A program made the position numbers and the translations under genes. Below the pieces are notes generated by a model, which worked only from the letters and a program-made list of their open reading frames with translations, did no database searches and was not told the origin of the DNA. This document shows, piece by piece, positions 1 through 7,266 of a stretch of DNA of 9,019 nt. Every line of letters begins with the position of its first letter. Within the stretch, counting starts at the first letter, position 1. This stretch comes from Desulfobacterales bacterium (lineage in GTDB: Bacteria > Desulfobacterota > Desulfobacteria > Desulfobacterales > Desulfosalsimonadaceae): NCBI GenBank assembly GCA_029933295.1, contig JAOZOL010000027.1, positions 7,738 through 16,756 on the forward strand. The letters are read 5' to 3'.

Positions 1-22
1 TTTCACCTTCCACCTATTCTGA
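1..22 (-). promoter_or_regulatory. Possible ribosome binding site of a downstream minus-strand gene cut by the window edge
   Basis: Read on the minus strand, the last 22 bases after the lipoprotein stop are purine-rich and contain GGTGGAAGGTGAAA. This looks like a Shine-Dalgarno region whose ATG would lie just outside the window. If so, the lipoprotein is the first gene of a minus-strand operon. No codons of the next gene are visible, so its nature is unknown. Confidence 0.3.
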
Positions 23-643
23 TTACCATCCAATAAACGGTTTGGAAGATTCCCTGACTATTTCCACATTGTCAGTCCATTCGATCAGACCGGTCTGTAA
101 ATCCGTCAGTTCAAGGGTCAGGCTGTAATATTGAAGGGTCTTTTTTGTCAGTCGGAACTGCTTGGGCTGTTTTTTCTTAATGGAGCGTAATGTGCCTGAA
201 ATCAGATACTCGGCGCCCACCTGCCTTGCTCTCTGGAGTCGGGTTTCAGCAGCGACATTGCCGCCATATTGATAGGACGTTTCCTTTTCAATATTATCGC
301 GCTGCACCTTATTCACGAACCGGGCCTTTCCGGATTGAAGAATCTGCTGCCGTATATCGTCGGTTATCCCGTCCGTCTCAATATGCTCGGAGGTTCGGTT
401 TGCGACATTGTAAACAATAATAACCGGCCGATCATACCGTGTCACAAGCGGAGGCTTATTCAGCAGAGATTCGACAAGGCTGGAAACAATGGCATGTTTA
501 TCCGTAAAATCATATCCCTCATCATAATGTATGGCCTCATCCGGTGAAATATCCCGGGTGGTTGCCGAGCAGCCGGTCATTATAAAAACAGCCGTCATTG
601 CGCAAACAAAAAAAATACTTTTTCCAATTGGGTTCCGGAACAT
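23..643 (-). CDS. LpoB-like outer-membrane lipoprotein (putative penicillin-binding protein activator)
   Basis: This 206-residue protein has a lipoprotein signal: a charged N-terminus (R3, K8), a hydrophobic stretch at about 9-22, and a lipobox M-T-G-C ending at Cys25. Ser26 at position +2 favours sorting to the outer membrane. The mature part (about 50-206) resembles the LpoB / DUF3897 family: a helix ending in LVESLLNKPP, a strand RPVIIVYNV, a TDGITDDIRQQIL segment, an RFVNK segment, then GAEYLISGTL and the closing LTDLQTGLIEW strands. Escherichia coli LpoB has a similar length and activates the peptidoglycan synthase PBP1b; in other phyla the partner is unproven, so the role is inferred from family. 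The start is supported by an AAGGAGG ribosome site (complement of 650-656), six bases before the ATG. It diverges from the cytochrome genes and is not functionally linked to them. The stop lies 22 bases from the window edge, so a further minus-strand gene may follow. Confidence 0.82.
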   Translation of the reverse strand: MFRNPIGKSIFFVCAMTAVFIMTGCSATTRDISPDEAIHYDEGYDFTDKHAIVSSLVESLLNKPPLVTRYDRPVIIVYNVANRTSEHIETDGITDDIRQQILQSGKARFVNKVQRDNIEKETSYQYGGNVAAETRLQRARQVGAEYLISGTLRSIKKKQPKQFRLTKKTLQYYSLTLELTDLQTGLIEWTDNVEIVRESSKPFIGW

Positions 644-722
644 ATTTTGCCTCCTTTTAAATTAACGGGTTATATTAAAATATCACTGTAAAATAATAAA
701 AAATAAAATTTCTCAACAAATC

Positions 723-842
723 CGGGGTATAAATATGAATTCACGAACAACCCATTTAGCGAAAGGCTTTTGCCTTCCAATTCTCCGTAACCTGAAAGTC
801 ACGGTTTTATGGAGGTCCAAAGACCGCCGCTACATGGCCCCG
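723..842. ncRNA. Candidate structured RNA or cis-regulatory element (three hairpins with a closing stem)
   Basis: Three hairpins occur within 66 bases. H1 is AAGGC 763-767 with GCCTT 772-776 and loop TTTT. H2 is CCGTAAC 785-791 with GTCACGG 798-804, with one A-C mismatch that becomes G-U if the minus strand is transcribed. H3 is GGTC 814-817 with GACC 822-825, loop CAAA, extended by GG 811-812 with CC 827-828. CGGGG 723-727 can pair with CCCCG 838-842 and so enclose all three as a junction. The GC content contrasts with the AT-rich surroundings. The element could be the leader of resB (178 bases upstream of its ATG) or of the minus-strand lipoprotein. I could not match it to a riboswitch class I know; a dispersed intergenic repeat is the main alternative. 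Confidence 0.4.
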
Positions 843-948
843 ACTTATTGAGAACTTACAAAAAAACAAGACGAATCGCAAGACATTCGACATAATTAAT
901 TTAAATAATGCCCAAAACCAGCTTTTTTATGATTTCGTCACTATCTGT

Positions 949-977
949 TTGCCTGTAAATAAATTATCTGTTATGAA
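949..977 (+). promoter_or_regulatory. Weak candidate sigma70 promoter for resB-ccsA
   Basis: TTGCCT (949-954) and TATGAA (972-977) are separated by exactly 17 bases, which would start transcription about 35 bases before the resB ATG at 1020. The hexamers match the consensus at three and four of six positions, so in DNA this AT-rich the call is tentative. It lies downstream of the hairpin element, so a transcript from here would not contain that element. Confidence 0.25.
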
Positions 978-1019
978 TAAAAAATATTTTAATCTCACAA
1001 TTGCTAACAGGCTAATATA

Positions 1020-2405
1020 ATGACAAAATTATCGAATTCAGACGGCTTTACAAATACATTATGGAAATTTTTTACCTCTGTAAAACTGTCTGTATTCATC
1101 CTTTTATCACTGGCAATGACTTCGATCATCGGCACTCTGATTCCACAAAATGAAAACCCAATGCTGTATCTTAAAAAATACGGTGAGTTCCGATTTTCTT
1201 TATTTAAATCACTTGATCTGTTTGACATGTATCATAGCTGGTGGTTCCGGTTTCTGCTCTGCATGCTGACCGTAAACATTATCGTCTGCTCCATTAACCG
1301 ATTGACCGCAACATGGAAAATTATATTCCCCAAAACCCCAAAATTTAATATCAATCGATTTCGGAAAATGAAAAACCGCCAGGAATGGACGTCAACCAGC
1401 ACTCCGGAGACTCTGAAAACCGCTTATGAGACTTATCTAAAAAAACGGTTTAAAACATTTTTGGTGGAACCTGCGGAAAACGGATATCGCCTTTTTGCGG
1501 AAAAAGGCCGATGGACCCGGCTGGGGGTTTATGTGGTGCATTTGAGTATTATATTCTTAATAATAGGCGGTCTGGTCGGCTCCATTTTCGGATTTGACGG
1601 ATATGTGAATATCCCTGAGCATGAATCGATCAGCAGTATCTTTTTGCAAAACAGTAAGCTAAAAAAAGAACTGGGGTTTGAAATCCGTTGCAATGATTTT
1701 AATATCAGTTTTTATGATTCGGACATGCGGAACAGAAACCGTATGCCAAAGGAATACCGGTCAGATTTATCAATTATTAAAAACAACAAAGAGGTTATTA
1801 AAAAAGAAATCATCGTCAATGATCCTCTGCGTTATGCCGGCATCAACATCTTTCAGTCCAGTTACGGACAAACCAAGGCTTCCGGCCTTAAATATGAAAA
1901 GCAGGCAAAAATGGGCCAATCCATTGACATGCCGGGCAACACTGGCACCCTGAAGATTGAAGACTTCAAAAGCCACTTCCCATACAGGGGCATAACACTG
2001 GATAACGTATATATTTGCGTATTCACACCGAAAGAAGGTGAACCCGAACATATCTTAATTCCGGAGAACTCCCGTTTCGATGCCATGCGCAACGGGGATT
2101 TTATCATTTCCATCGAAAATCTTGGCAACCACCTGAAAATAACGTTCACCGAAACGGGCCTCAAATATTATACCGGCCTCCAGGTCACCAAAGATCCCGG
2201 CGTTCCCATAGTATATACGGGATTTATATTCCTGATCATCGGCTGTTATATTACCTTCTTCATGTTCCACAAAAAAATATGCGTTGAATTAACCACGGCT
2301 GGTGGAAAAACCAATGTCATGGTATCCGGAATTTCCGAAAAAAACAGACCGGGCATGCTATCTGTCACCAGACGAGTTGCTAATCAACTCAAACATCTCA
2401 AATAA
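1020..2405 (+). CDS. resB: Cytochrome c biogenesis protein ResB (system II, CcsB/Ccs1 type)
   Basis: This 461-residue membrane protein is the ResB half of system II cytochrome c maturation, which with CcsA/ResC moves heme across the membrane and attaches it to CXXCH motifs of periplasmic apocytochromes. Visible layout: transmembrane helices at about 22-41 and 76-95, a cytoplasmic loop, helix three at about 168-190 containing His174 and the hallmark run into GFDGYVNIPE, a large periplasmic domain (about 195-390) with the family signature GINIFQSSYG (274-283), and helix four at about 396-416 preceded by VTKDPGVPIVY. The length is usual for bacterial ResB. The ribosome site is weak (AGG at 1009-1011), but the start gives a normal N-terminus before the first helix. 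ccsA follows after 18 bases, indicating one transcript. Naming is confusing because some databases use CcsB for the ResC partner. ResB-family membership is secure; its client cytochromes are inferred. Confidence 0.93.
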   Translation: MTKLSNSDGFTNTLWKFFTSVKLSVFILLSLAMTSIIGTLIPQNENPMLYLKKYGEFRFSLFKSLDLFDMYHSWWFRFLLCMLTVNIIVCSINRLTATWKIIFPKTPKFNINRFRKMKNRQEWTSTSTPETLKTAYETYLKKRFKTFLVEPAENGYRLFAEKGRWTRLGVYVVHLSIIFLIIGGLVGSIFGFDGYVNIPEHESISSIFLQNSKLKKELGFEIRCNDFNISFYDSDMRNRNRMPKEYRSDLSIIKNNKEVIKKEIIVNDPLRYAGINIFQSSYGQTKASGLKYEKQAKMGQSIDMPGNTGTLKIEDFKSHFPYRGITLDNVYICVFTPKEGEPEHILIPENSRFDAMRNGDFIISIENLGNHLKITFTETGLKYYTGLQVTKDPGVPIVYTGFIFLIIGCYITFFMFHKKICVELTTAGGKTNVMVSGISEKNRPGMLSVTRRVANQLKHLK

Positions 2406-2423
2406 TTAATAAAGGGTTTTTAC

Positions 2424-3254
2424 ATGACAAGTTCAAAAATATTTTCAATTATCACATTTTTATACGGACTGGCACTGGTCTTATATATCATTTCATGGGT
2501 TTTTAAAAAATCGTTTCCGGGCAAACTTGCAGTCGCCGCCACCATCGCCGGAGCAACGGGGAACCTTGCCGGCGTCATTTTAAGATGGATTGAATCCTAC
2601 CAGATGGGCATAGGACATGCGCCGCTGTCCAACCTCTATGAGTCCTTGATCTTTTTTGCAATGACCATTGCGATAGTTCATCTGTTTATAGCATTTAAAT
2701 ACAAACAGCGAATTATTGGCGTTGTCTCCAGTCCCATCCCTTTTCTGGCCATGGCATACGCATCATTACCGAAGGTCAACGATTCAATTCAGCCTCTTAT
2801 TCCCGCATTACAGAGCAACTGGCTGATCGCCCATGTAATGGCCTGTTTTATCGGATATTCGGCGTTTGCCATTGCCTTTGGTATCAGCATCATATTTCTT
2901 CTGAAATCTCCGGATGATGAACAACAAACCGGAATTATGGCCAGAATTCCTGATTTTGACACGCTTGACGACCTGACCCACCAGATGGTGATGTTCGGGT
3001 TTTTATTTTTATCCATCGGTATTATTACCGGGGCTGTCTGGGCAAACCAGGCCTGGGGGAGATACTGGGGCTGGGACCCTAAAGAAACCTGGTCTCTCAT
3101 CACATGGCTGATATATGCCACCATGCTCCATGCGCGTCTGATGCGGGGATGGCAGGGAAAACGGATCGCCGTTTTATCCTGTATCGGTTTTTTTGCAGTA
3201 ATTTTCACCTATTTTGGTGTCAACCTGCTTCCCGGCCTGCACAGTTATCAATAA
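2424..3254 (+). CDS. ccsA: Cytochrome c heme lyase CcsA/ResC (system II)
   Basis: This 276-residue polytopic protein is the heme-handling partner of ResB. It carries the tryptophan-rich WWD heme-binding region at 211-223 (W211, W215, W217, D218, then PKETW), followed by SLITWLIYA, which is diagnostic of the CcsA/CcmC/CcmF heme-handling superfamily. Conserved histidines are visible at His137 and His236 in helices and His273 near the C-terminus; the family uses such histidines as axial heme ligands. The PLSNLYESLIFF segment at 67-78 is another family mark. I count about eight transmembrane helices: 5-27, 37-54, 74-92, 98-115, 133-160, 190-207, 222-240 and 250-270. The ATG follows an AAAGGG ribosome site (2411-2416). 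Length and ends look intact. Some databases name this family CcsB (TIGR03144 convention), so the symbol depends on nomenclature. It is cotranscribed with resB and sits 113 bases before the multiheme cytochrome gene. Confidence 0.94.
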   Translation: MTSSKIFSIITFLYGLALVLYIISWVFKKSFPGKLAVAATIAGATGNLAGVILRWIESYQMGIGHAPLSNLYESLIFFAMTIAIVHLFIAFKYKQRIIGVVSSPIPFLAMAYASLPKVNDSIQPLIPALQSNWLIAHVMACFIGYSAFAIAFGISIIFLLKSPDDEQQTGIMARIPDFDTLDDLTHQMVMFGFLFLSIGIITGAVWANQAWGRYWGWDPKETWSLITWLIYATMLHARLMRGWQGKRIAVLSCIGFFAVIFTYFGVNLLPGLHSYQ

Positions 3255-3277
3255 TATTTCATCGTGTTACATTTTAG

Positions 3278-3306
3278 TTGACAATTTTATACAAAATCGT
3301 TATCTA
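3278..3306 (+). promoter_or_regulatory. Candidate sigma70 promoter of the qrc operon
   Basis: TTGACA (3278-3283) is a perfect -35 box. After exactly 17 bases comes TATCTA (3301-3306), a weak -10 box. Transcription would begin near 3313, about 55 bases before the qrcA ATG. It begins 23 bases after the ccsA stop, so qrc can probably be transcribed independently of the maturation genes, although no terminator separates the two and read-through is likely. A T9A7 tract (3308-3323) overlaps the expected start point. Confidence 0.5.
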
Positions 3307-3367
3307 ATTTTTTTTTAAAAAAATATAGATAGAAACTATAAATCTCAACCACCTTGATGGAGTTTTC

Positions 3368-4042
3368 ATGAGTCAAACGGACCAACATCAACCAGTTTCG
3401 ACAAAGGCCATGCCGGGCGCCAACGAGACGCCTGCGGCAAATTCAACCGGATGGATCATTTTCCTGTTTTTCATGATCGGCTTTGTGGGAAGTTTACTTG
3501 CCGGTTGGATACTTTTTCCGGAGTTGCTCTATTCCAAAAAAAATCAGCCCATTGATTTTAACCATGCCATTCATCTGGACCAGGTCGATGATGGCTGCGA
3601 ATCCTGCCACTTTTTCAGGGAGGACGGCACTTTTGCCGGCATGCCCGGTCTCGACAGCTGCATTGACTGCCATGAAGAGGCACAAACAGATAACCCGGAA
3701 GAGATTAAATTTGTTGAAGAATACGTGACCCAGGGCATCGAAGTCCCCTGGCTCAACTATTCCAAGCAGCCCGATTGTGTCTTTTTTCCCCATTCCGCCC
3801 ATGTCATAGGTGCGGATATGTCTTGCGAGACGTGTCACGGGGATATTGGAAACTCCGAACACACCAGGGTGTATGAACAAAACAAGCTGACCGGATACAG
3901 CAGAGACATTTGGGGACACAATATCGCCCGCCTGGGAAAACACAAACAAGGTGAACCGGCCCCCATGAAAATGAACGATTGCGCCAAATGCCATAAAAAA
4001 GAAACAGGACACAAAGGGGCATGTTTTCAATGCCACAAATAA
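3368..4042 (+). CDS. qrcA: Menaquinone reductase, multiheme cytochrome c subunit QrcA
   Basis: This 224-residue cytochrome is anchored by one helix at about 28-50 after a short hydrophilic N-terminus, with the heme domain in the periplasm. Five CXXCH motifs are visible, with cysteines at 77/80, 98/101, 153/156, 205/208 and 219/222. Extra histidines that could serve as distal ligands include His66, His69, His142, His145, His165, His184, His192 and His215. The heme spacing resembles the cytochrome c3/c7 superfamily. In Desulfovibrio the subunit is described as hexaheme and receives electrons from type I cytochrome c3 for transfer into Qrc. Here a sixth CXXCH is missing; Cys137 in DCVFFPH is the only unpaired cysteine. 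The assignment to QrcA rests mainly on the gene order cytochrome, molybdopterin-like protein, FeS protein, NrfD protein. A GGAG ribosome site lies at 3359-3362. It is first in the operon, with qrcB 53 bases downstream. Confidence 0.9.
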   Translation: MSQTDQHQPVSTKAMPGANETPAANSTGWIIFLFFMIGFVGSLLAGWILFPELLYSKKNQPIDFNHAIHLDQVDDGCESCHFFREDGTFAGMPGLDSCIDCHEEAQTDNPEEIKFVEEYVTQGIEVPWLNYSKQPDCVFFPHSAHVIGADMSCETCHGDIGNSEHTRVYEQNKLTGYSRDIWGHNIARLGKHKQGEPAPMKMNDCAKCHKKETGHKGACFQCHK

Positions 4043-4095
4043 TTTTTACTAAAATCAATAAATGGTTTTAAATTGTTCTTATTAAGGATGAATCC

Positions 4096-6378
4096 ATGAA
4101 AGTTGCTCGAAGAAGTTTTTTATCACTTAGCCTCGGAGTTGCCGCCGGCGTCACCCTTTCTCCGCTTCCGTGGAAATTAATGGATGACATTTCCATCTGG
4201 ACCCAGAACTGGCCATGGACCCCGGTACCGGAAGACGGCGAAATTTCTTATGCTCAATCCATCTGTACCCTTTGCCCCGGCGGCTGCGGCATCAATGTCC
4301 GAAAAATAAACAACCGCCCTGTCAAAATTGAAGGATTAAAAGAACATCCCTTAAATAAAGGCGGTTTATGCCCCCTGGGCATGTCCGGACTCCAGTATTT
4401 ATATGGCCCTTCACGTATCCAGTCTCCGTTAAAGCGGGTGGGAAAAAGAGGCTCCGGCAACTGGAAAAAAATTACCTGGAAAGAAGCCCTGGCTGATGTT
4501 TCCGAAAAACTTTACGATCTGCGGGTAAGCGGCAGGCCACAAGCGCTTGCATGTATTGCGTCAACGGATCGTGGAACGGTTCCCAAGCTGATCGCCCGAT
4601 TTTTAACCGCATACGGATCTCCAAACTTTATCCGTGCATCCACGGCATTTGATTCGCTTGAACAGGCAATTTATTTGACCCAGGGTCAACAAGGAACTCC
4701 AGGGATTGATATTGAAAACGCTGATTTTATTCTAAGCTTCGGCACCGGTATTTTAGACGGCTGGGGCGGTGCAAGCCGCATGTGCAATCTGTATGGAAAA
4801 CATAATTCCACAAAAAAAATTATTCAGATTGAACCCCGTTTGTCGGACACGGCTGTCTGTGCAACCGAATGGATCGGAATTAATCCGGGCACGGAAGCGG
4901 CACTGGCTTTAGGACTTGCCCATGTCATCATTAAAGAATCATTATATAATAAAGATTTTGTTGAATACGTCTCTTTCGGGTTCGACGACTGGACGGATGA
5001 AGACGGAACCGTCCATGAAGGGTTTGCAAAACTTGCCGGTTCATATCCGCCGGACAAAGTATCCCAGATAACCGGCATATCCAAAACAAAAATCGTGTCT
5101 CTGGCCCGTAAGTTTGCCCGGGCAAGCAAACCGATTGCCCTTGCCGGACGCGGGCAGGGTTCTGTGCCTGGAAGCATCGACGAATGCCTGGCCATACATT
5201 CACTCAACGCCCTTGTGGGCAATATCAATCGAACCGGCGGGGTTTCGGTAATACCCGGTCCGGATTATGCCAAATGGCCTGAAGTAAAGATGGATGTTGC
5301 CGCGTCCAAAGGAATGCAGCAACCGCGGATTGATGGCGCAGGAGGCAAACAATTCCCGAACACACAATTCCTGTTAAACAGACTGCCGGAAATCATAAAC
5401 TCGGCCAAAGGGGAATCTCCGGTACAGGCATTGCTGGTGGCAGATGCAAATCCTCTGTATACCCTTCCGGATACGGCGGCAACGAAAAAAGCGTTTAACC
5501 GGATTCCCTTTATCGTGAGTTTTTCTTCATACATGGATGAAACTTCAGCCATGGCTGATTATATCCTGCCAAATCATAGCTATCTGGAACGATACCAAGA
5601 TGTTCCAACTCCAGCCGGTCTGGCCCGGCCACTGATAGGCCTTGCAAAACCGGTGATTAACCCCGTGTACGACACCAAACATGTGGGTGACTCGTTTATT
5701 CAAATTGCCAAATCCCTCGGCGGGTTCATCGAAAATGCCTTTCCCTGGGACAATTATGAAGCATTCTTAAAAGAATCATTAGACGACCAGTGGGACGAGT
5801 TAAATAATAAAGGGTTCATCGAAAATAAATATGATGACCTCCCCGCGCCGCTGGCCTATTCATTTAACACGGTTTCTTCAAAATTTGAGTTTTACCCCAC
5901 GTTAAGAAATAATCCAAAAAATAAAGATGTCGACGTGCTGCCGGCTTTTACCCCGGTTCCCATTGAAGGGGATTTTCAGAAATTTCCGCTGGTGCTGATT
6001 CCCTATGACTCAATCCGTCTGGCAGGCAATTATATCGCTAATTCTCCGTTTATGACAAAAACTATTGATGATACGGTCTTGAAACAACAGACCGTTTTAG
6101 TGGAGATCAACCCGATTACTGCAAAAAAACTCGGTCTTTGCGAAAAAGACAAAGCCGTGCTGATTACGCCAAAGGGGAAGGCAGACGTAAAAATTCATCT
6201 GTATGAAGGAATTATGCCGGGTGTTCTGGCACTGCCAAGGGGTCTCGGTCATACGGCATACAGCAAATACCTGGCCGACAAGGGGGTCAACGTAAACGAC
6301 CTGATCGGCCCCATTAAAGATCCTTCCTCCGGCCATGATATGGCATGGGGAATTCGCGCCAGATTAACAAAAGCATAA
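4096..6378 (+). CDS. qrcB: Menaquinone reductase, molybdopterin-oxidoreductase-like subunit QrcB
   Basis: This 760-residue protein belongs to the DMSO reductase/PsrA superfamily. It begins with a Tat signal (ARRSFLS, Arg5-Arg6, then a weakly hydrophobic stretch to about 25). An N-terminal [4Fe-4S] motif follows with Cys57, Cys60, Cys64 and Cys92. The molybdopterin-type core includes GSPNFIR (174-180), DIENADFILSFGTG (205-218), IGINPGTEAALALG (260-273), NALVGNINRTGGV (371-383), ADANPLYTLPD (449-459) and ADYILPNHSYLER (487-499), and a C-terminal dinucleotide-binding domain runs from about 660 to 760. At the position where PhsA/PsrA-type enzymes have the metal-ligating Cys in an STC motif, this protein has Ala184 (STA, 182-184). 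This fits reports that Desulfovibrio Qrc contains no molybdenum or tungsten, and suggests a structural or electron-relay role. An AAGGA ribosome site lies at 4084-4088. It probably carries the signal-less QrcC through Tat. Confidence 0.92.
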   Translation: MKVARRSFLSLSLGVAAGVTLSPLPWKLMDDISIWTQNWPWTPVPEDGEISYAQSICTLCPGGCGINVRKINNRPVKIEGLKEHPLNKGGLCPLGMSGLQYLYGPSRIQSPLKRVGKRGSGNWKKITWKEALADVSEKLYDLRVSGRPQALACIASTDRGTVPKLIARFLTAYGSPNFIRASTAFDSLEQAIYLTQGQQGTPGIDIENADFILSFGTGILDGWGGASRMCNLYGKHNSTKKIIQIEPRLSDTAVCATEWIGINPGTEAALALGLAHVIIKESLYNKDFVEYVSFGFDDWTDEDGTVHEGFAKLAGSYPPDKVSQITGISKTKIVSLARKFARASKPIALAGRGQGSVPGSIDECLAIHSLNALVGNINRTGGVSVIPGPDYAKWPEVKMDVAASKGMQQPRIDGAGGKQFPNTQFLLNRLPEIINSAKGESPVQALLVADANPLYTLPDTAATKKAFNRIPFIVSFSSYMDETSAMADYILPNHSYLERYQDVPTPAGLARPLIGLAKPVINPVYDTKHVGDSFIQIAKSLGGFIENAFPWDNYEAFLKESLDDQWDELNNKGFIENKYDDLPAPLAYSFNTVSSKFEFYPTLRNNPKNKDVDVLPAFTPVPIEGDFQKFPLVLIPYDSIRLAGNYIANSPFMTKTIDDTVLKQQTVLVEINPITAKKLGLCEKDKAVLITPKGKADVKIHLYEGIMPGVLALPRGLGHTAYSKYLADKGVNVNDLIGPIKDPSSGHDMAWGIRARLTKA

Positions 6379-6435
6379 TAATTATAATTTTGGTGCGGTA
6401 CTTGAATATGATCTAAACTCATTAACGAGGTTTTC

Positions 6436-7242
6436 ATGAAAGAAAAAAATAACCACACAAAAAGATTTGGTATGGTCATCGACCTGGATAAATGTACCGG
6501 ATGCGGCTCCTGTATGGTGGCATGTTATGCTGAAAATAATGTGCCGTTTAGAGTGGATGAAACAAATAAATTAGACAGTCTCAGCTGGCTTGTGGTCCAC
6601 AAAATCACAAATGGAAAGCCTTACCCTAATACGGAAATCTGTTATCTGCCCATGCCATGCATGCAGTGCGACGGGATCGGCAAACACGGCCATTCTCCAT
6701 GCGTATCTGTTTGCCCTGCGGTGGCGACCGATTATGATCATGAGACCGGTATTGTCAGCCAGATTTACACCCGTTGCTTCGGCTGCCGGTACTGCATGGC
6801 AGCCTGTCCGTACCATGCACGCAAATTTAACTGGTGGGACCCGGTCTGGCCGGCGGACATGAAAAAATATTTAAGCCCGAATGTATCCCCCAGGATGCGG
6901 GGGGTTGTTGAAAAATGCTCATTCTGTTTTCACCGCTATCAACAGGCAAAGGACAAGGCCTTTTATGAAAAACGGGAAGAACTTTATGAGGATGAATACC
7001 AGACAGCCTGTGCCGAAGCCTGCCCGACAGGGGCCATAACGTTCGGCGACTTGAACAATAAAAACCATGCGGTTTATAAATTAAAAAAAGACCCCAGAGC
7101 GTTTCGGCTTCTGGAACGACTTCATACCAACCCCAAGGTATATTATCTGACAAGCAAAAGCTGGGTGAGACGGGCCGGAGATAATTATCTGGCTAACGAA
7201 GAACCCGGAAAAATTAAACAAGAAATGGTCCACGGCCATTAA
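6436..7242 (+). CDS. qrcC: Menaquinone reductase, iron-sulfur subunit QrcC
   Basis: This 268-residue ferredoxin-like protein of the NrfC/PsrB/DmsB family wires QrcA/QrcB to the quinone site. Sixteen cysteines form four cluster motifs: C20/C23/C26/C30 (CTGCGSCMVAC), C75/C78/C89/C93, C114/C117/C120/C124 (CFGCRYCMAAC) and C161/C164/C192/C196. In this family the motifs swap ligands between paired clusters, as in bacterial ferredoxins. Desulfovibrio Qrc was reported to hold three [4Fe-4S] and one [3Fe-4S] cluster; here every motif has four cysteines, so the sequence alone does not show which would be three-iron. Cys69 is additional. It has no signal peptide and no membrane helix, so export as a complex with the Tat signal of QrcB is inferred. 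The ATG follows GAGG (6427-6430). It lies 57 bases after qrcB and 24 bases before qrcD. The C-terminus ends in a short histidine-bearing tail (MVHGH). Confidence 0.93.
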   Translation: MKEKNNHTKRFGMVIDLDKCTGCGSCMVACYAENNVPFRVDETNKLDSLSWLVVHKITNGKPYPNTEICYLPMPCMQCDGIGKHGHSPCVSVCPAVATDYDHETGIVSQIYTRCFGCRYCMAACPYHARKFNWWDPVWPADMKKYLSPNVSPRMRGVVEKCSFCFHRYQQAKDKAFYEKREELYEDEYQTACAEACPTGAITFGDLNNKNHAVYKLKKDPRAFRLLERLHTNPKVYYLTSKSWVRRAGDNYLANEEPGKIKQEMVHGH

Positions 7243-7266
7243 ACGACAATAGCAAGGAGCAATTAG

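Larger units (their letters stand above)
644..1019. other. Divergent intergenic region without a gene, 376 bases
   Basis: No convincing coding frame is present between the divergent lipoprotein and resB starts. The flanks (about 657-720 and 850-1019) are very AT-rich, as expected for promoter DNA. The centre (about 723-842) is clearly more GC-rich and folds into several hairpins, described separately. A smaller five-pair hairpin, CGAAT 872-876 with ATTCG 885-889, follows. I see no terminator with a T-tract pointing either way. Confidence 0.7.

Noticed and set aside
190..547. Plus-strand frames opposite the lipoprotein gene
   Set aside because: The minus-strand frame has a lipobox, family-like sequence and a strong ribosome site; the opposing frames have none of these.
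723..842. The hairpin cluster as a cyclic-di-GMP, cobalamin, TPP or molybdenum-cofactor riboswitch
   Set aside because: Some short strings are vaguely similar, but I cannot find the conserved core of any of these classes, so no class is assigned.
2789..3208. Open frame of 139 residues on the minus strand, antisense to ccsA
   Set aside because: It lies wholly inside a well-recognised membrane protein gene, has no ribosome site or recognisable domain, and its composition mirrors the coding strand.
3494..4036. Open frame of 180 residues on the minus strand, antisense to qrcA
   Set aside because: The plus-strand frame has five CXXCH motifs and a membrane anchor; the antisense frame is a by-product of its codon use.
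4050..4070. Hairpin TAAAATC/GGTTTTA between qrcA and qrcB
   Set aside because: It is mostly A-T pairs, has no T tract after it, and lies inside an operon whose genes must be expressed together; at most a weak stability element.
4096..6378. qrcB as a formate dehydrogenase, polysulfide or thiosulfate reductase catalytic subunit
   Set aside because: The metal-ligand position is Ala and no Sec or Cys candidate is evident there. The cytochrome, FeS and NrfD neighbours in this order fit Qrc better.
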